A stretch of 64,000 nucleotides of DNA from Nitrosomonas sp. (GCF_019635155.1 NZ_JAHBZY010000007.1:62001-126000); one strand, 5' to 3'; counted from the first letter of the stretch, positions 38,149 through 48,977 are shown. Program-made: numbers and translations. The notes: generated from the sequence alone by a model not told the origin.

Positions 38149-39593
38149 TGACAGTTAACGATTTACCCATCGTCGCTTTTTTCAAGCATTTGCTCGACCC
38201 TTTCATCATCTGGAGCATGCTGATATTAACCACCTGGATGTATCACGAGGATTTTACCAGTTACTATCTGGTGCTGGTGATCATCACCTTTTTTGTTTCC
38301 ACCTATATTTACGAGCGTATTCTGATTTACCGCAATTGGCGTAAAGGACGGTTGCTGGCGTATATGCGCGATACCATTATGGGTTGGCTGGTGATTGTCG
38401 CCATTTTGATATTTCTCGGTTACGCCACTAAATTTCACAATCAGTTTTCCAAGCAGGTTTTATTGACTTGGTTTATCGTCACGCCGTTGATGCTGATTGC
38501 AAGTCACTTGACTGTACGTAGTATCGTTACCAATCTCTACAACAAAGGTAAATTGCGATCGGCAGTCGTCATCGGCGCTAACGAAACCAGCTTGCAATTT
38601 ATCAAGCATATCGCGGATCTGCCTTTCTTGTTGATCAGCTACCAAGGCTTCTTTGACGAGCGCAGCAGCTCACGGATTGCCGGCATTCTGGAGTCTCATG
38701 ACGATGAGCGGACTGATTTGCATTTTACCGAACCGGTTACCCGTCCGAATAGTTTTGGTTCTCGGTTAGGCGGATTAGCCGATGTCGTGCCGTATGTTCA
38801 GAAACATAATGTCGAAATGGTCTTTATCAGTTTGCCGATGGCATCGCAACCGCGCATCCAGAAGCTGATGGATGAACTGCCGGATACCACCACCTCGATT
38901 TATTTCCTGCCGGATATTTATATCTTCGATTTGATGCAAGCACGCTTCGAATATATCGGCGATCTCCCGGTAGTTGCCATGAACGAATCACCGTTCACCG
39001 GTATCGACGGTGTGGTGAAAAATGCCAGCGATTTCGTGCTGGCGCTGTTGATCCTGATTCTGATCTCCCCGATCATGCTGTGCATTGCCCTGGCGGTGAA
39101 ATTCACTTCTCCCGGTCCGGTTATCTTTAAGCAACGCCGCTATGGTTTGAACGGCGAAGAAATCATCGTCTACAAATTCCGTTCCATGACCGTTACCGAA
39201 GACGGCGCCAATATTCAGCAAGCTAAGCAAAACGACCAGCGGCTCACCAAAATCGGTGGTTTCCTGCGGCGTACTTCATTGGACGAACTGCCGCAATTCT
39301 TCAACGTACTCGAAGGCAAAATGAGCATCGTAGGCCCCCGCCCCCATGCCGTCGCGCATAACGAGCTCTATCGCAAGCTTATCAAAGGTTACATGCTACG
39401 CCACAAAGCCAAACCCGGCATCACCGGTTGGGCGCAAGTCAACGGCTGGCGCGGTGAAACCGAAGCTCTAGAAAAAATGAAAGCCCGCATCGAGCATGAC
39501 CTCTACTACCTCAAAAACTGGTCCATCTGGCTCGACCTCTGGATCATCTTCAAAACCGTCCTCGTCGTCTTCAAAAAAGATAATGCGTATTGA
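38148..39593 (+). CDS. Undecaprenyl-phosphate sugar phosphotransferase (WcaJ/EpsB-like)
   Basis: The 481-residue protein has four to five N-terminal membrane helices and a central CoA-binding-like domain ([18 protein letters not shown], about residues 138-156). A further helix near residues 293-313 precedes the bacterial sugar-transferase domain with [44 protein letters not shown] and [17 protein letters not shown]. It transfers a sugar-phosphate to undecaprenyl phosphate, the first membrane step of exopolysaccharide synthesis. It follows epsL with a 1-bp overlap. Confidence 0.92.
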   Translation: MTVNDLPIVAFFKHLLDPFIIWSMLILTTWMYHEDFTSYYLVLVIITFFVSTYIYERILIYRNWRKGRLLAYMRDTIMGWLVIVAILIFLGYATKFHNQFSKQVLLTWFIVTPLMLIASHLTVRSIVTNLYNKGKLRSAVVIGANETSLQFIKHIADLPFLLISYQGFFDERSSSRIAGILESHDDERTDLHFTEPVTRPNSFGSRLGGLADVVPYVQKHNVEMVFISLPMASQPRIQKLMDELPDTTTSIYFLPDIYIFDLMQARFEYIGDLPVVAMNESPFTGIDGVVKNASDFVLALLILILISPIMLCIALAVKFTSPGPVIFKQRRYGLNGEEIIVYKFRSMTVTEDGANIQQAKQNDQRLTKIGGFLRRTSLDELPQFFNVLEGKMSIVGPRPHAVAHNELYRKLIKGYMLRHKAKPGITGWAQVNGWRGETEALEKMKARIEHDLYYLKNWSIWLDLWIIFKTVLVVFKKDNAY

Positions 39594-39672
39594 TTAGGCC
39601 GCGTTCAAGTACACCGGCAACTAACCGGTAAACAACTGGCAGCCGGGGGGTATTGTTGCCGCAACCAGCCGC

Positions 39673-39693
39673 GAGCGCCGCTACGCGGCGCTC
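39673..39693. terminator. Strong hairpin between converging genes
   Basis: A perfect 9-bp GC-rich stem (GAGCGCCGC, loop TAC, GCGGCGCTC) lies between the converging sugar-transferase and DUF4062 genes. It has no U tract, so it may be a transcription block or a repetitive palindrome rather than a classic terminator. Confidence 0.5.
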
Positions 39694-39698
39694 AGTGT

Positions 39699-42422
39699 TC
39701 AGCGCATCAGCTTTTCAGCGTTCAGCGGCGCAGCGGGCAGCGTTTCAACGATGGGGGACTCACATAACACCCGGAAGTCGATACTAACGTCGCGACCGTC
39801 CGGATGGAAGCCGTAGCGAGCCGCCGAGCGCGCGAGGCCCGGACCATAGTGCCAGGAACCGCCGCGCACCACGCGGGCTTGATCGTCCATTAAGGTAATA
39901 TCGTTGGGTTGATCATAAGCGTTCAGGCACCATTCCCAAATGTTACCCGCCATATCGTCGACGCCGAATGGGCTACGACTCAGCGGATACAATCCAATTG
40001 CGACGGTGCGCCCGATGCCTGCCTCACGGCAATTGACTCGCGCCGGATGCCACTCATCACCCCAAGGATAATCCTGCCCAGTACTACCAATGGCGGCCCA
40101 TTGCCATTCCCATTCCGCCGACAGCCGGATGGTCAGTTTGCATTTCGCGCTCAACCAGCGGCAGAACGCCATGGCGTCATAGTAGGAAACATTGATCGCC
40201 GGATAATTATCAAACGCCCACAGAAGATCACCCGGTTTTCTTTCCTTTTTCAGTCCGTCCCACCATTTTTTGTTGTTGTAACCGTCTTTGGCATCGACAA
40301 ACGCGCGATACTGCACCCAGGTGATCGGATAGCGCGCGATGCGAAAACCTGCAAATTGAAAATAATCACGGGTTCCCAAGGTAATTTCACCTGCGGGAAC
40401 ATCAATCCACGTAATATCCGGTAATCCTTGTTCATCCAAACCAACGCCGCGGCGTGGATCGTTCATTTGATTCAAGCGCAGGCCGACTTCTTCGCGCCGC
40501 TGATGCGTGGTGGCATCGGTGTTCAGTTCATCGAGCAATCGCAGCGGTTCCGGGTACAGAAATTGCCGCAATGGTGGCTCCAGATACGATTCCAACGTGC
40601 TCCACAAGATAATAGCCGGGTCGCTGAAATCCGCATCCAGCGCAGGTGCAACAAGCCGGTGCAGGTTGGCCAGAGCGAGAATGGCGGGTTTTTGCCGTTC
40701 CCAGCCCCATTGCAATAGCGGCGCACATTGCTGACTCTGCCATTCACGCGCGGCTTGTTCCGCTTGGCGGCGCAGCGCCAAATCGTCAGCATAGCGTCCA
40801 TGCCAATCCTTGAATCGCTGCCAATGACTGAACACGGCTTCGTGTCCAACTTCAATGATCACCGGTCGGTCGTTGCCGTCCTGGCGGCTGACCAGAATGC
40901 GCCGCTCGATCAACTGCTGCACCAGTTGCAAGGCCGGTTGTGATAACTCGTGCAATTGTGCGCGACGGCGTACCACCGTCAGTGATCCGGTGGCGTCGTC
41001 ATTGCGCTGCTCGACGCTGGCAATGGCAAGAAACAAGCGCGAAAAGGTTTCCTCGTCCAGGTTGTTGGTTTGTTGTGCGCGTGTCACCGCTTCCTCGGCC
41101 AGACCGTCGATGGCGCCGGCAATGCCGCCGATCTCTTGGTACGCGGCTTCGGTCAGCTCGTTGCCGTTTCTGCGCGCATACAACTGCGCCAACGCGAATT
41201 CGGCTAACGCCAATGCGCCCGGCGCCGTTCCGGTATCGCTGAGGATGCGTTGCACCAGCTTCGTCGCAATGGTCAGCCCGGCGGCTTTGGCAGGTTCGAC
41301 AATCATTTTTTCCAACGCGGCAGCGCCGGGCGTGCCGACGGAATAATGTCCGCTACGCAGCAACGCGGCACTAGCTTCGTCCTGCGGCCATTGGCTGTAG
41401 AAATCGGAGCGCATCGCCACCATGACGTGCAGCCACGGGCTGGCCACCGCAGCCGCGAGCAATCGAAAGAACGCATCGCGCGCGGCCGCATCGACTTTTG
41501 CCGCAAACAGTTCTTCAAACTGGTCGGCAAACAGCAGCAATTGCGCACTTGTACCTTGCGGTTGTATGGCTTCTTCGGCAATGGTTGCGATGCTGGCCGG
41601 ATCGGCGCGCAATCGCTGTGATAGATCCGGCGCGCGCCAGCCGCAACCGGGAAACGTTTTACTCAACGCGGCTGCCAGCGGCAGGAACGGATCGTCGCCC
41701 AATTCGCGCGGTGAGAAACTAACAGGAAACCAGCGCATACCACTTACATGGCTTTGGTTCAGCGTCGGGATCAATCCGGCGTACACCAGCGACGATTTGC
41801 CCGAACCAGATGGTCCGATCACCGCGATGAAACGGTCATTGCGCGCCAGCAACCGCTCGAGCAAATCCTCGATCTCGACATCGCGCCCGAAAAAGCGATC
41901 GGATTCTTCCGGCCTGAAAGCGCGCAAACCGGGATAGGGTTCGCCTTCGATGCGTTTTCGTTGCGGTGTTTGATTCCGCCGCAAGTGATGGAAAAAGGCT
42001 ATTACAACCTGCGCCTTTAATCCTTCCGCCGTTTTAAATTCGGCGGCGCGGCTGGCGATTTGCTGCCGGAAGGCTTCGATCAACTCTGCAGGATTTTCTT
42101 TAGTAATTGCATCGTCAAATTTTCTTCTGATCTCGTCATCGTCTTTGATAAAAACCAAGGTTGGAATACCACGTGCCACCGCTTGGCGGTATTCGAGCTC
42201 GGTAATGGATTGGTTTTCTCCATCAGGAATGTGCCCATAACGCCGCCCGACGATACCGATATACAGCTCGCAACCAGCCACGTCGGCAAGACAGCTATCC
42301 CGCACGCTGCGCTCGTCGGCGGAATAACTCTCGACCACCACGCATTCGCCGCCCAGCGCCTCCTTGACCGCTTGCCGTTCAGAATAGAGATCGTTTAAGG
42401 TCGACGATAAATAGACACGCAT
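39699..42422 (-). CDS. DUF4062 - STAND NTPase - SUMF1-like protein
   Basis: The 907-residue protein has three parts. Residues ~1-110 are a DUF4062 domain (MRVYLSSTLNDLYSERQAV, ELYIGIVGRRYG). Residues ~165-560 are a STAND-type NTPase with Walker A GPSGSGKSS (203-211) and Walker B LLLFADQFEE (295-304). From ~670 to the end is a formylglycine-generating-enzyme-like (SUMF1, C-type-lectin fold) domain with WGDEWHPARVN, MAGNIWEWC and VVRGGSW. The paired catalytic cysteines of true FGE are missing, so this domain is probably a binding module. DUF4062-STAND proteins are signal-transducing NTPases, some linked to anti-phage or death responses. That role is unproven here. Confidence 0.85.
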   Translation of the reverse strand: MRVYLSSTLNDLYSERQAVKEALGGECVVVESYSADERSVRDSCLADVAGCELYIGIVGRRYGHIPDGENQSITELEYRQAVARGIPTLVFIKDDDEIRRKFDDAITKENPAELIEAFRQQIASRAAEFKTAEGLKAQVVIAFFHHLRRNQTPQRKRIEGEPYPGLRAFRPEESDRFFGRDVEIEDLLERLLARNDRFIAVIGPSGSGKSSLVYAGLIPTLNQSHVSGMRWFPVSFSPRELGDDPFLPLAAALSKTFPGCGWRAPDLSQRLRADPASIATIAEEAIQPQGTSAQLLLFADQFEELFAAKVDAAARDAFFRLLAAAVASPWLHVMVAMRSDFYSQWPQDEASAALLRSGHYSVGTPGAAALEKMIVEPAKAAGLTIATKLVQRILSDTGTAPGALALAEFALAQLYARRNGNELTEAAYQEIGGIAGAIDGLAEEAVTRAQQTNNLDEETFSRLFLAIASVEQRNDDATGSLTVVRRRAQLHELSQPALQLVQQLIERRILVSRQDGNDRPVIIEVGHEAVFSHWQRFKDWHGRYADDLALRRQAEQAAREWQSQQCAPLLQWGWERQKPAILALANLHRLVAPALDADFSDPAIILWSTLESYLEPPLRQFLYPEPLRLLDELNTDATTHQRREEVGLRLNQMNDPRRGVGLDEQGLPDITWIDVPAGEITLGTRDYFQFAGFRIARYPITWVQYRAFVDAKDGYNNKKWWDGLKKERKPGDLLWAFDNYPAINVSYYDAMAFCRWLSAKCKLTIRLSAEWEWQWAAIGSTGQDYPWGDEWHPARVNCREAGIGRTVAIGLYPLSRSPFGVDDMAGNIWEWCLNAYDQPNDITLMDDQARVVRGGSWHYGPGLARSAARYGFHPDGRDVSIDFRVLCESPIVETLPAAPLNAEKLMR

Positions 42423-42661
42423 AATAATCGAATGAAATTATAATAAGTGCTTCGGAAACAGAGGATTGATCACTGATGCGGATGAACGCCGCGGATCGGT
42501 GCCGATTCGTATTTTAGCAGCGGGTTGCATTGTCACATCAATCAAAATAGCTTATCGTGTCAGCTTGCAGTGGCACAACAGCTATAAAAAACTTCCATTG
42601 GCGATAAATCGTACCACGACTCAATCTCTCGAACCCTCATTCTGCTGACAGGAGGTCTCGC

Positions 42662-44365
42662 ATGAAAACCTACCAACTGGTTATGTTTGTTGCATTACTG
42701 AGCCTGGCATGCCCGGCCATTGCGTTGGAAGCCGGTGCCAATGACACAGCTTTAGCCACGAGACTGGATAACCCGATTCCTGCCGTAATCGGGAAAGGCG
42801 CTATCCGCTTGCGGCTAAAAACTGTCGCAACGCGTCTGGCCGCACCGAACTGGGGCATCTCGGCACCAGGTGATTCCGAATATTTGTACGTGAGCGATCA
42901 AAACGGTAAATTGTGGCGAATAAATCTGGCCGACGGTAGTAAAGCGTTCTTCGACTTATCCACGCTGCTGGTGCCGCTGGGCGCTTTCGGCAGCGAATCA
43001 TACGATGAGCGTGGATTCCTCGGGTTCGCTTTCCATCCGCAGTATGCCAGCAACGAACTGGTCTATACTTATACTTCCGAGCCGGCGGCGGCGAATAGCG
43101 ATTTTTCCACGATCCCGCCCGGCGGGTCGGCAAATCATCGCTCCGCCGTTCGCGAATGGAAGCTGAATTTATCGAACTTCACATCAGAACCGGCATCCAT
43201 CGACAGCCGCTTGCTACTGACTGTCGATCAACCGCAGTTCAATCATAACGGCGGCGCACTCAATTTCGGTCCGGATGAAAAACTCTATATCGCTTTCGGC
43301 GATGGCGGCGGCGCTGATGATCGCGATGGTCAGATATTCATCGGCGCTCCGATGATCGGTCATGGCGCTAACGGCAATGGACAGAATCCGGCCAATCCGC
43401 TTGGTAGTTTGCTGCGGATTGATCCGCTCGGAACGAATTCAGACAACGGCCGTTACGGTATTCCAACCGACAATCTCTTCGTCGCTTCATCGACTGTTCT
43501 CCCTGAGACTTATGCATACGGCTTCCGTAATCCATTCCGCTTTTCGTTTGATACGCAAACTGGCGCACTGGTGTTAGCCGACGTCGGACAGAACGCAATC
43601 GAAGAGGTTGATTTGGTTCAAGCAGGCGGCAATTATGGGTGGGGATTAAAGGAAGGCAGTTTTAACTTTGATTCGAATGGCACCGGTGCCGGATTTGTAA
43701 CCGACGACGCAACCATCGGCGACTTTATAGATCCAGTGGTGCAATATGATCATGATGAAGGCACCGCTGTGATTGGCGGATTTGTTTATCACGGCAACAC
43801 CATCACCGATTTGCAAGGAAAGTATGTCTTTGGCGATGTTTCAAAAACCGGTAGCGGCGATGGCCGAATCTTTTATACCGATGGCAGCGCCATTTTTGAA
43901 TTGGACCTTGCGGATCGCGCGCAACCGGGTTTCTGGGTGCTTGGGTTCGGGCAAGATGGCGACGGCGAACTCTACGTGCTCGGCAATACCACCGGCACGC
44001 CATTCGGCGAAACCGGCACCGTTTACAAACTGATTCCCAATGCCGGATTCGACGGTAGCACGGTTGACATTCCCGCGGTCACTGCGAGATTTTCCAATGG
44101 CGACGAAGCGTTTTACCGCGTACGCTTACAACTGATCGCCGGAAGCTCGCCACTCCGGTTTGAATTAGCGCAAGCTGAACAATTGGCGGAACGCTATCGT
44201 GACGATGTCACGATATTCACTCAAGCCACCGGTAAACTGGAAATACCATTTATCAACGTCACCGGTGAAAGCGGTAATATCACCACATATGCCGTGGAGC
44301 TGCAGCGGATTACCGACGCGCCGATGCTGACCTTCGAATTGAAAACCGCCAGCTTAGTGAAATAA
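42662..44365 (+). CDS. PQQ-type glucose/sorbosone dehydrogenase, secreted
   Basis: The 567-residue protein has a signal peptide (residues 1-21, AIALEAG). The beta-propeller resembles soluble PQQ glucose dehydrogenase (GSDH). Landmarks are GFLGFAFHPQY, FNHNGGALNFGPDEKLYIAF, GDGGGADD, AYGFRNPFRFSFDTQTG, ADVGQNAIEEVD and GGNYGWGLKEG. It would oxidise aldoses or related sugars in the periplasm using PQQ and calcium. A C-terminal extension of about 100 residues after the propeller (from about 465) is of unknown function. A strong AGGAGGT ribosome-binding site lies 7 bp before the start. It is not part of an obvious operon. Confidence 0.85.
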   Translation: MKTYQLVMFVALLSLACPAIALEAGANDTALATRLDNPIPAVIGKGAIRLRLKTVATRLAAPNWGISAPGDSEYLYVSDQNGKLWRINLADGSKAFFDLSTLLVPLGAFGSESYDERGFLGFAFHPQYASNELVYTYTSEPAAANSDFSTIPPGGSANHRSAVREWKLNLSNFTSEPASIDSRLLLTVDQPQFNHNGGALNFGPDEKLYIAFGDGGGADDRDGQIFIGAPMIGHGANGNGQNPANPLGSLLRIDPLGTNSDNGRYGIPTDNLFVASSTVLPETYAYGFRNPFRFSFDTQTGALVLADVGQNAIEEVDLVQAGGNYGWGLKEGSFNFDSNGTGAGFVTDDATIGDFIDPVVQYDHDEGTAVIGGFVYHGNTITDLQGKYVFGDVSKTGSGDGRIFYTDGSAIFELDLADRAQPGFWVLGFGQDGDGELYVLGNTTGTPFGETGTVYKLIPNAGFDGSTVDIPAVTARFSNGDEAFYRVRLQLIAGSSPLRFELAQAEQLAERYRDDVTIFTQATGKLEIPFINVTGESGNITTYAVELQRITDAPMLTFELKTASLVK

Positions 44366-44420
44366 CGGCAGACTTCCGAATCGAACAACGCCGCCCAAAC
44401 ACGCTGATCTTGAAGCTCAT

Positions 44421-47219
44421 TCACGCTTGCTGATTCACCAGCAAGCGTTCAAATTCACCGGTCCGGATGGCGGGAGAATAATAAAAACCTTGCGCGTAAT
44501 CGCAACCGAATTGGATCAATAAATCCTGCTGTTCTTTGGATTCGACACCTTCAGCGATGGTATAAATATCGAGTTTATGCGCCATTACGATAATGGCTTC
44601 GACCAATGCGCGATCGGTTTCATTGTTAATCAGGTTGCTGATAAATGAACGATCAATCTTGAGATAATCGATGTCGAATCTTTTCAGGTAAGAAAGCGAA
44701 GAGAAGCCGGTACCGAAATCATCAATCGATACTTCAATCCCGGCGTTGCGATATTCCAGCAGCCGATCCTTAACATCGGAGGTATCTTTCAATAACAATC
44801 CTTCGGTAATTTCGACATTGATGCAGTTTCCCGGCAATCCTAGTTGACTCAGTTTCTCCGACCAAGAATATTTATTGAAATATTTAAACTGAATGGGCGA
44901 TACATTGACGCTGATCTGGATAATGTAACCAAATTCATCCCGCCAGCGTTTAATCAGCGAACACGCTTGCATGAACACCCAATTGCCGATCTCATTGATT
45001 AAACCGCTTTCTTCGGCAATGGGAATGAACATGGATGAGTCAATCATGCCTCGGCTTGAATGCTTCCAGCGCAATAGCGCTTCCGCTTTAATAATCCGTT
45101 TGCTGGATAAATCCAGAATCGGTTGATAGTAAACTTGCAACTCATCGTTTGCCAATGCGCTTCTAAGGTGATGCGTGAGCGTCATTTTCTCATAGGCCTC
45201 GAATTGCATCGAACGGGTAAAATAACAAAATCGGCTCCGCCCTTCCAATTTCGCCTTATACATTGCTTGATCGGCATGCTTCATGAGATTTTCCAAGTCA
45301 AGCCCATCTGCCGGATATAACACAATACCGATACTGGTTGAAATGAAATGCTCGACTTTATTTTGATCCAAAATGAAGGGTTTATTTAACGCCACAATAA
45401 TATTTTGAGCGATCATTTCAATACGCGGTCTGGTAATATCCGGAAGAATAATTGCGAATTCGTCACCGCCCAAACGCGCTACGGTATCGGTTTCGCGTAC
45501 GCACTTTAAAATGCGTGACGAAACTTCCGTGAGCAGTTTATCCCCGATCGCATGCCCAAGCGTATCGTTGATATCCTTGAAATGATCCAAGTCAAGAAAC
45601 AACAAAGATAGCAGCAAATTATTGCGGCGCGATTTTTTGATTTCCTTATTCAATTGATATTTGAATAAGCTTCGATTCGGCAGATTGGTTAAATCATCAT
45701 AATTGGCCTGCGCCAAATATAATTCATCCAGTTTCTTTTTCTCAGTGATGTCAGAGAATTGCGCAACATAACAATAGATCTGCTGATTGACCTGACGAAT
45801 GATGCTGATATTCATCCATTTCGCTTGAATGCTGCCATTCTTATGAAGATCCCAAATTTCCCCTTGCCAATGATCTTCGGCAAGTAGCCTTTGCCACATT
45901 TTCCGATAAAAGGATTTTTTGTGCCGCCCGGAATTAAATATTCGCGGATTTTTGCCTTTAATTTCATCCAACTCATAGCCTGTCATTCGAGTAAAGGCCG
46001 GATTAATCGCCATGATCCGATTATTTTCATCCGTTACCATAATGGCTTCGTTACTGTAATGGTAGATTGCGGATGCCAATCGCATGGTATCGTTGGATTG
46101 TTTTTGTTCGGTAATATCTTGATAGATTCCGAGTACTCCGATGACTTCATACTCAGTATTACGTAGCGGCACTTTTGATGTTTGCAACCAGATCGTGTTA
46201 CCGCTCGAGGTATTCTGCGTCTCTTCATAATAAAGCTTGGAAACGCCGGAATCGATGACGTACTTATCATCGGTGCGATAAAGATCGGCTTGCTCATGAG
46301 TCCAACTTAAATCGTAGTCAGTTTTGCCAATTATCTGCTGCGGTAATTGCAGACCGGCGTCTTTGGCGAACCCGGGATTGCAACCCAAATAACGCGATTG
46401 CTTGTCTTTCCAGAAAATACGCAGCGGTACCGTATCAACAATGGTTTTAAGCAAATTGCGCGAATCGTACAACGCAACTTCTTTATCCCGATTCTCAGTG
46501 ATATCGCTTCGATAGCCGATAATCTCCACGGTAGTGTCGTTCGGATCCATAATTAAATAAAGCTCATCTCTGATCCATCTCCACTGACCGTTCTGATGTT
46601 TAAACCGATAATCATGAAGCTGTGTACCGAAGAAAAATAAGCGCGAAAGATTGGCAAATACTTTATCGCGATCTTCGGGGTGAATACGATTGTTCCAAAA
46701 ATCCGGCACGGAAAGAAATTCGTCGACAGTATATCCAAGAATTTTGGTTAGATTGCTGCTGATGTATTTTATGGTATGCGGAGAAAAAACATCGCATTTG
46801 TAAACAATCACGGGGGAAAACGCGAAAAAATAATCGGTCTGCGAAAATGTGGAATGAGTGGCGATTCCTGGAGAATTGGGTGAAGAAGCTTCGGTCAGGA
46901 ATACGCGATATACCGACAAGCCTAATTCATCTTTTTGATAATGATATTGGAGGTTTGAAAGTAAAGCCGAACCATCGCAACGCAGTAATCGTAACTGCAG
47001 GCTTCCTCGCAGATCATGCGCATTTTTACACGAACATACGCGATCCCATAGCAATCTATCCTCTGAGACGATAAAAGAGGAAAAATTCTTATGCAACAGC
47101 TCGTTTTTATCGATTCCAAGAAACCTGCTTGCGGCTGGATTGATTATTTGAATTAGACCATGTTGATTCAGCATGAGATAACCAACACGAAACAATTCAC
47201 TCGAATCGGTCATTTTCAT
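44421..47219 (-). CDS. PAS-GGDEF-EAL c-di-GMP signalling protein
   Basis: The 932-residue protein has four PAS-like domains: about residues 5-110, 130-235, 255-365 and 375-490 (last one EAIMVTDENNRIMAINPAF). A GGDEF domain follows with an intact GGDEF motif at residues 584-588, then an EAL domain with an intact EAL motif at residues 713-715 (AEALLRWKH). The intact motifs suggest that both diguanylate cyclase and phosphodiesterase activities are possible. There is no membrane segment, so sensing should be cytoplasmic. It is a single gene next to the integrated element. The ligand is unknown. Confidence 0.93.
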   Translation of the reverse strand: MKMTDSSELFRVGYLMLNQHGLIQIINPAASRFLGIDKNELLHKNFSSFIVSEDRLLWDRVCSCKNAHDLRGSLQLRLLRCDGSALLSNLQYHYQKDELGLSVYRVFLTEASSPNSPGIATHSTFSQTDYFFAFSPVIVYKCDVFSPHTIKYISSNLTKILGYTVDEFLSVPDFWNNRIHPEDRDKVFANLSRLFFFGTQLHDYRFKHQNGQWRWIRDELYLIMDPNDTTVEIIGYRSDITENRDKEVALYDSRNLLKTIVDTVPLRIFWKDKQSRYLGCNPGFAKDAGLQLPQQIIGKTDYDLSWTHEQADLYRTDDKYVIDSGVSKLYYEETQNTSSGNTIWLQTSKVPLRNTEYEVIGVLGIYQDITEQKQSNDTMRLASAIYHYSNEAIMVTDENNRIMAINPAFTRMTGYELDEIKGKNPRIFNSGRHKKSFYRKMWQRLLAEDHWQGEIWDLHKNGSIQAKWMNISIIRQVNQQIYCYVAQFSDITEKKKLDELYLAQANYDDLTNLPNRSLFKYQLNKEIKKSRRNNLLLSLLFLDLDHFKDINDTLGHAIGDKLLTEVSSRILKCVRETDTVARLGGDEFAIILPDITRPRIEMIAQNIIVALNKPFILDQNKVEHFISTSIGIVLYPADGLDLENLMKHADQAMYKAKLEGRSRFCYFTRSMQFEAYEKMTLTHHLRSALANDELQVYYQPILDLSSKRIIKAEALLRWKHSSRGMIDSSMFIPIAEESGLINEIGNWVFMQACSLIKRWRDEFGYIIQISVNVSPIQFKYFNKYSWSEKLSQLGLPGNCINVEITEGLLLKDTSDVKDRLLEYRNAGIEVSIDDFGTGFSSLSYLKRFDIDYLKIDRSFISNLINNETDRALVEAIIVMAHKLDIYTIAEGVESKEQQDLLIQFGCDYAQGFYYSPAIRTGEFERLLVNQQA

Positions 47220-47582
47220 TTCATTTTAACCGGGTTGACTTAACAAGTGGATCTGCGGTCATTGATATAAGTTCGCTGAAGCAATAGAAAACGCTATTCA
47301 CTGAAATGCAGAATCGACCAGCAATTCACAGCACAGGTTACTGATCTTCCGTAGCTTTGAAACAAGATTCAGGATCACAAGTGCGCTCTACTTGAAATTC
47401 TCTGATGAGCATAATTTATCACTACATTGATTCGTTACCCTAATATTTTTCTTATCGTTGCATCGCTATATTTGTCAACGAAAATTAGATATCAACTTAC
47501 ACGCAACCCAAGCATATCGTGTATCGTATTAACCCTGCGTGGCGATAACCAATCGTTTAGAATAATACTACGGTATTATGTT

Positions 47583-47610
47583 GATGGTGCCAGAAGAAAC
47601 CCCGAACCCT
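47583..47610 (+). other. attL-like boundary repeat (tRNA 3' end copy)
   Basis: GATGGTGCCAGAAGA and the bases after it resemble GATGGTGCCCAGAAGA at the tRNA-Leu 3' end (59297-59324). One base is deleted and several are changed over ~28 bp. This fits an old, decayed attachment-site duplication. Confidence 0.65.
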
Positions 47611-47720
47611 CATCCGCTCACTTCCGCAGCAATCCAAAATACCCTTTCTTAATCTTAATATCCAAGCCATTTTGAAAAATTGGTGTCCGTAACAATCCAT
47701 AATAATCCTTGCGCAGCCGG

Positions 47721-47750
47721 AAATTTTTGGGCATAGTTTTAGGCATAGGA
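47721..47750 (+). repeat. Integrase arm-type repeat, left
   Basis: Two GGCATAG heptamers lie 11 bp apart in a T-rich context (TTGGGCATAGTTTTAGGCAT). Almost the same block occurs in the same orientation at 59214-59243 near the right end. Splitting of such arm sites to the two ends is expected after phage-type integration. Confidence 0.65.
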
Positions 47751-47769
47751 ATTTTGGGAGACCCGAACC

Positions 47770-48977
47770 ATGCCTAAAAAAGTTACCAGTTTAACAGATA
47801 TACAAATCCGGGCAGCTAAACCCGGTGAAACTAAATATGATGGCAATGGTTTGGAACTCGTTGTAGATACCAAAGGAAATAAGCGTTGGGTTTTACGCTA
47901 CAGACGAACGGATGGAAGGCGCAATATGCTTGGACTCGGTTCTTATCCTGATGTAACGGCTAGTGCTGCACGTATCGCAGCGGAAGAAATCCGGCAAAGG
48001 CTACGCCAGGGAATTGACCCTGTTGAATATAAGAAATCAGAGAGATTAAAGCAAGAAATCGCAATCCGTGGAACATTCAAGGCAGTTTCCGAAGAATGGT
48101 ATAATGGGCCAAAGAAACCGCCCGTAAGGCAAGGGAAATACTGGATGATTCCTTATTACCCCGGTTAGCAAAGAAGCCGGTAGCTGAGGTTACATCGTCC
48201 GATGTAAAACAAGTGTTGCTTGAGATCCACGAACGCGCCCCACGGTTAGCAATAAAAGCACGGCAATATTCTAATCAGATTATTCACTATGCGATTCAGG
48301 AAGGTTTGCGGGAGGATGGCCGTGAATTGTCTCTGAAGGGTGCGCTTCCGGACTGCAAGAAAGGACATTATGCCGCTGTTACAAAACCGGCCGATTTACC
48401 AGCCTTACTTAAAACAATTGAAAGCATAAATTCAATTCATTCAAAGGTAGCCTTATTGACGTGCTTGTACACAGCAACCCGTCCCGGTGTGGTCGCCGGT
48501 ATGCGCTGGGATGAATTGAACCTGGATAGCAACGAATGGCACATACCAGCCAGCCGCATGAAAATGGGTAACGACCATATCACACCCCTACCCGATCAAT
48601 TGATTACGATGCTGCAGCAATTGCGAACGCTTACCGGTGAATCGCCGTTTGTGTTTCCTGGTGTTAGTGATCCGATTAATAAGCACATGCACCGCGATAG
48701 CTTGAGCAAGGTACTTAGGGAAAACGGAATGCGTGACAAAGCAGTTACGCATGGATTCCGCGCAACCTTCAGAACCATAGCAAGAGAAAGACTGCGGATT
48801 GCACCTGATGTATTAGAGGCACAAATAGCACATGCCAAAAAGGGAGAAGTACAAGCAGCTTATGATCGAACGCAATTCCTTGATGAGCGCCATAAGCTAA
48901 TTCAACAATGGGCTGACTACGTTGATGCACTGAAAAATAATGAAACAGTTATCCAGCTATTCAAAAATGCAAGGTGA
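47770..48977 (+). pseudogene. Frameshifted P4-type tyrosine integrase
   Basis: Two frames together form one integrase. Codons from 47770 to about 48105 give the DUF4102 arm-binding domain (SLTDIQIRAAKPGETKYDGN). After a frameshift near 48105 the other frame gives WAKETARKAREILDDSLLPR and the SAM-like core-binding and catalytic domains. All catalytic residues are present: Arg in ATRPGVVAGMRW, the HGFRATFRT box, His in AQIAHAKKGE and Tyr in AAYDRTQF. The first frame ends in PYYPG-stop at 48168. A few codons seem to be missing at the joint. The enzyme is probably inactive unless frameshifting or an internal start at 48213 rescues it. Confidence 0.88.

Larger units (their letters stand above)
47220..47769. 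other. Intergenic region holding the left element boundary
   Basis: This 550 bp stretch has no gene. It contains chromosomal sequence to about 47580, then the left boundary repeat (47583-47610) and the left integrase arm site (47721-47750) just ahead of the integrase. A promoter for the GGDEF/EAL gene should lie at its left end. Nothing else was recognised. Confidence 0.6.

Noticed and set aside
39750-39900. Diversity-generating retroelement variable region in the SUMF1 domain
   Set aside because: RGGSW-type ends are also standard in ordinary SUMF1 domains, and neither a reverse transcriptase nor a template repeat was found in the window; kept only as a possibility.
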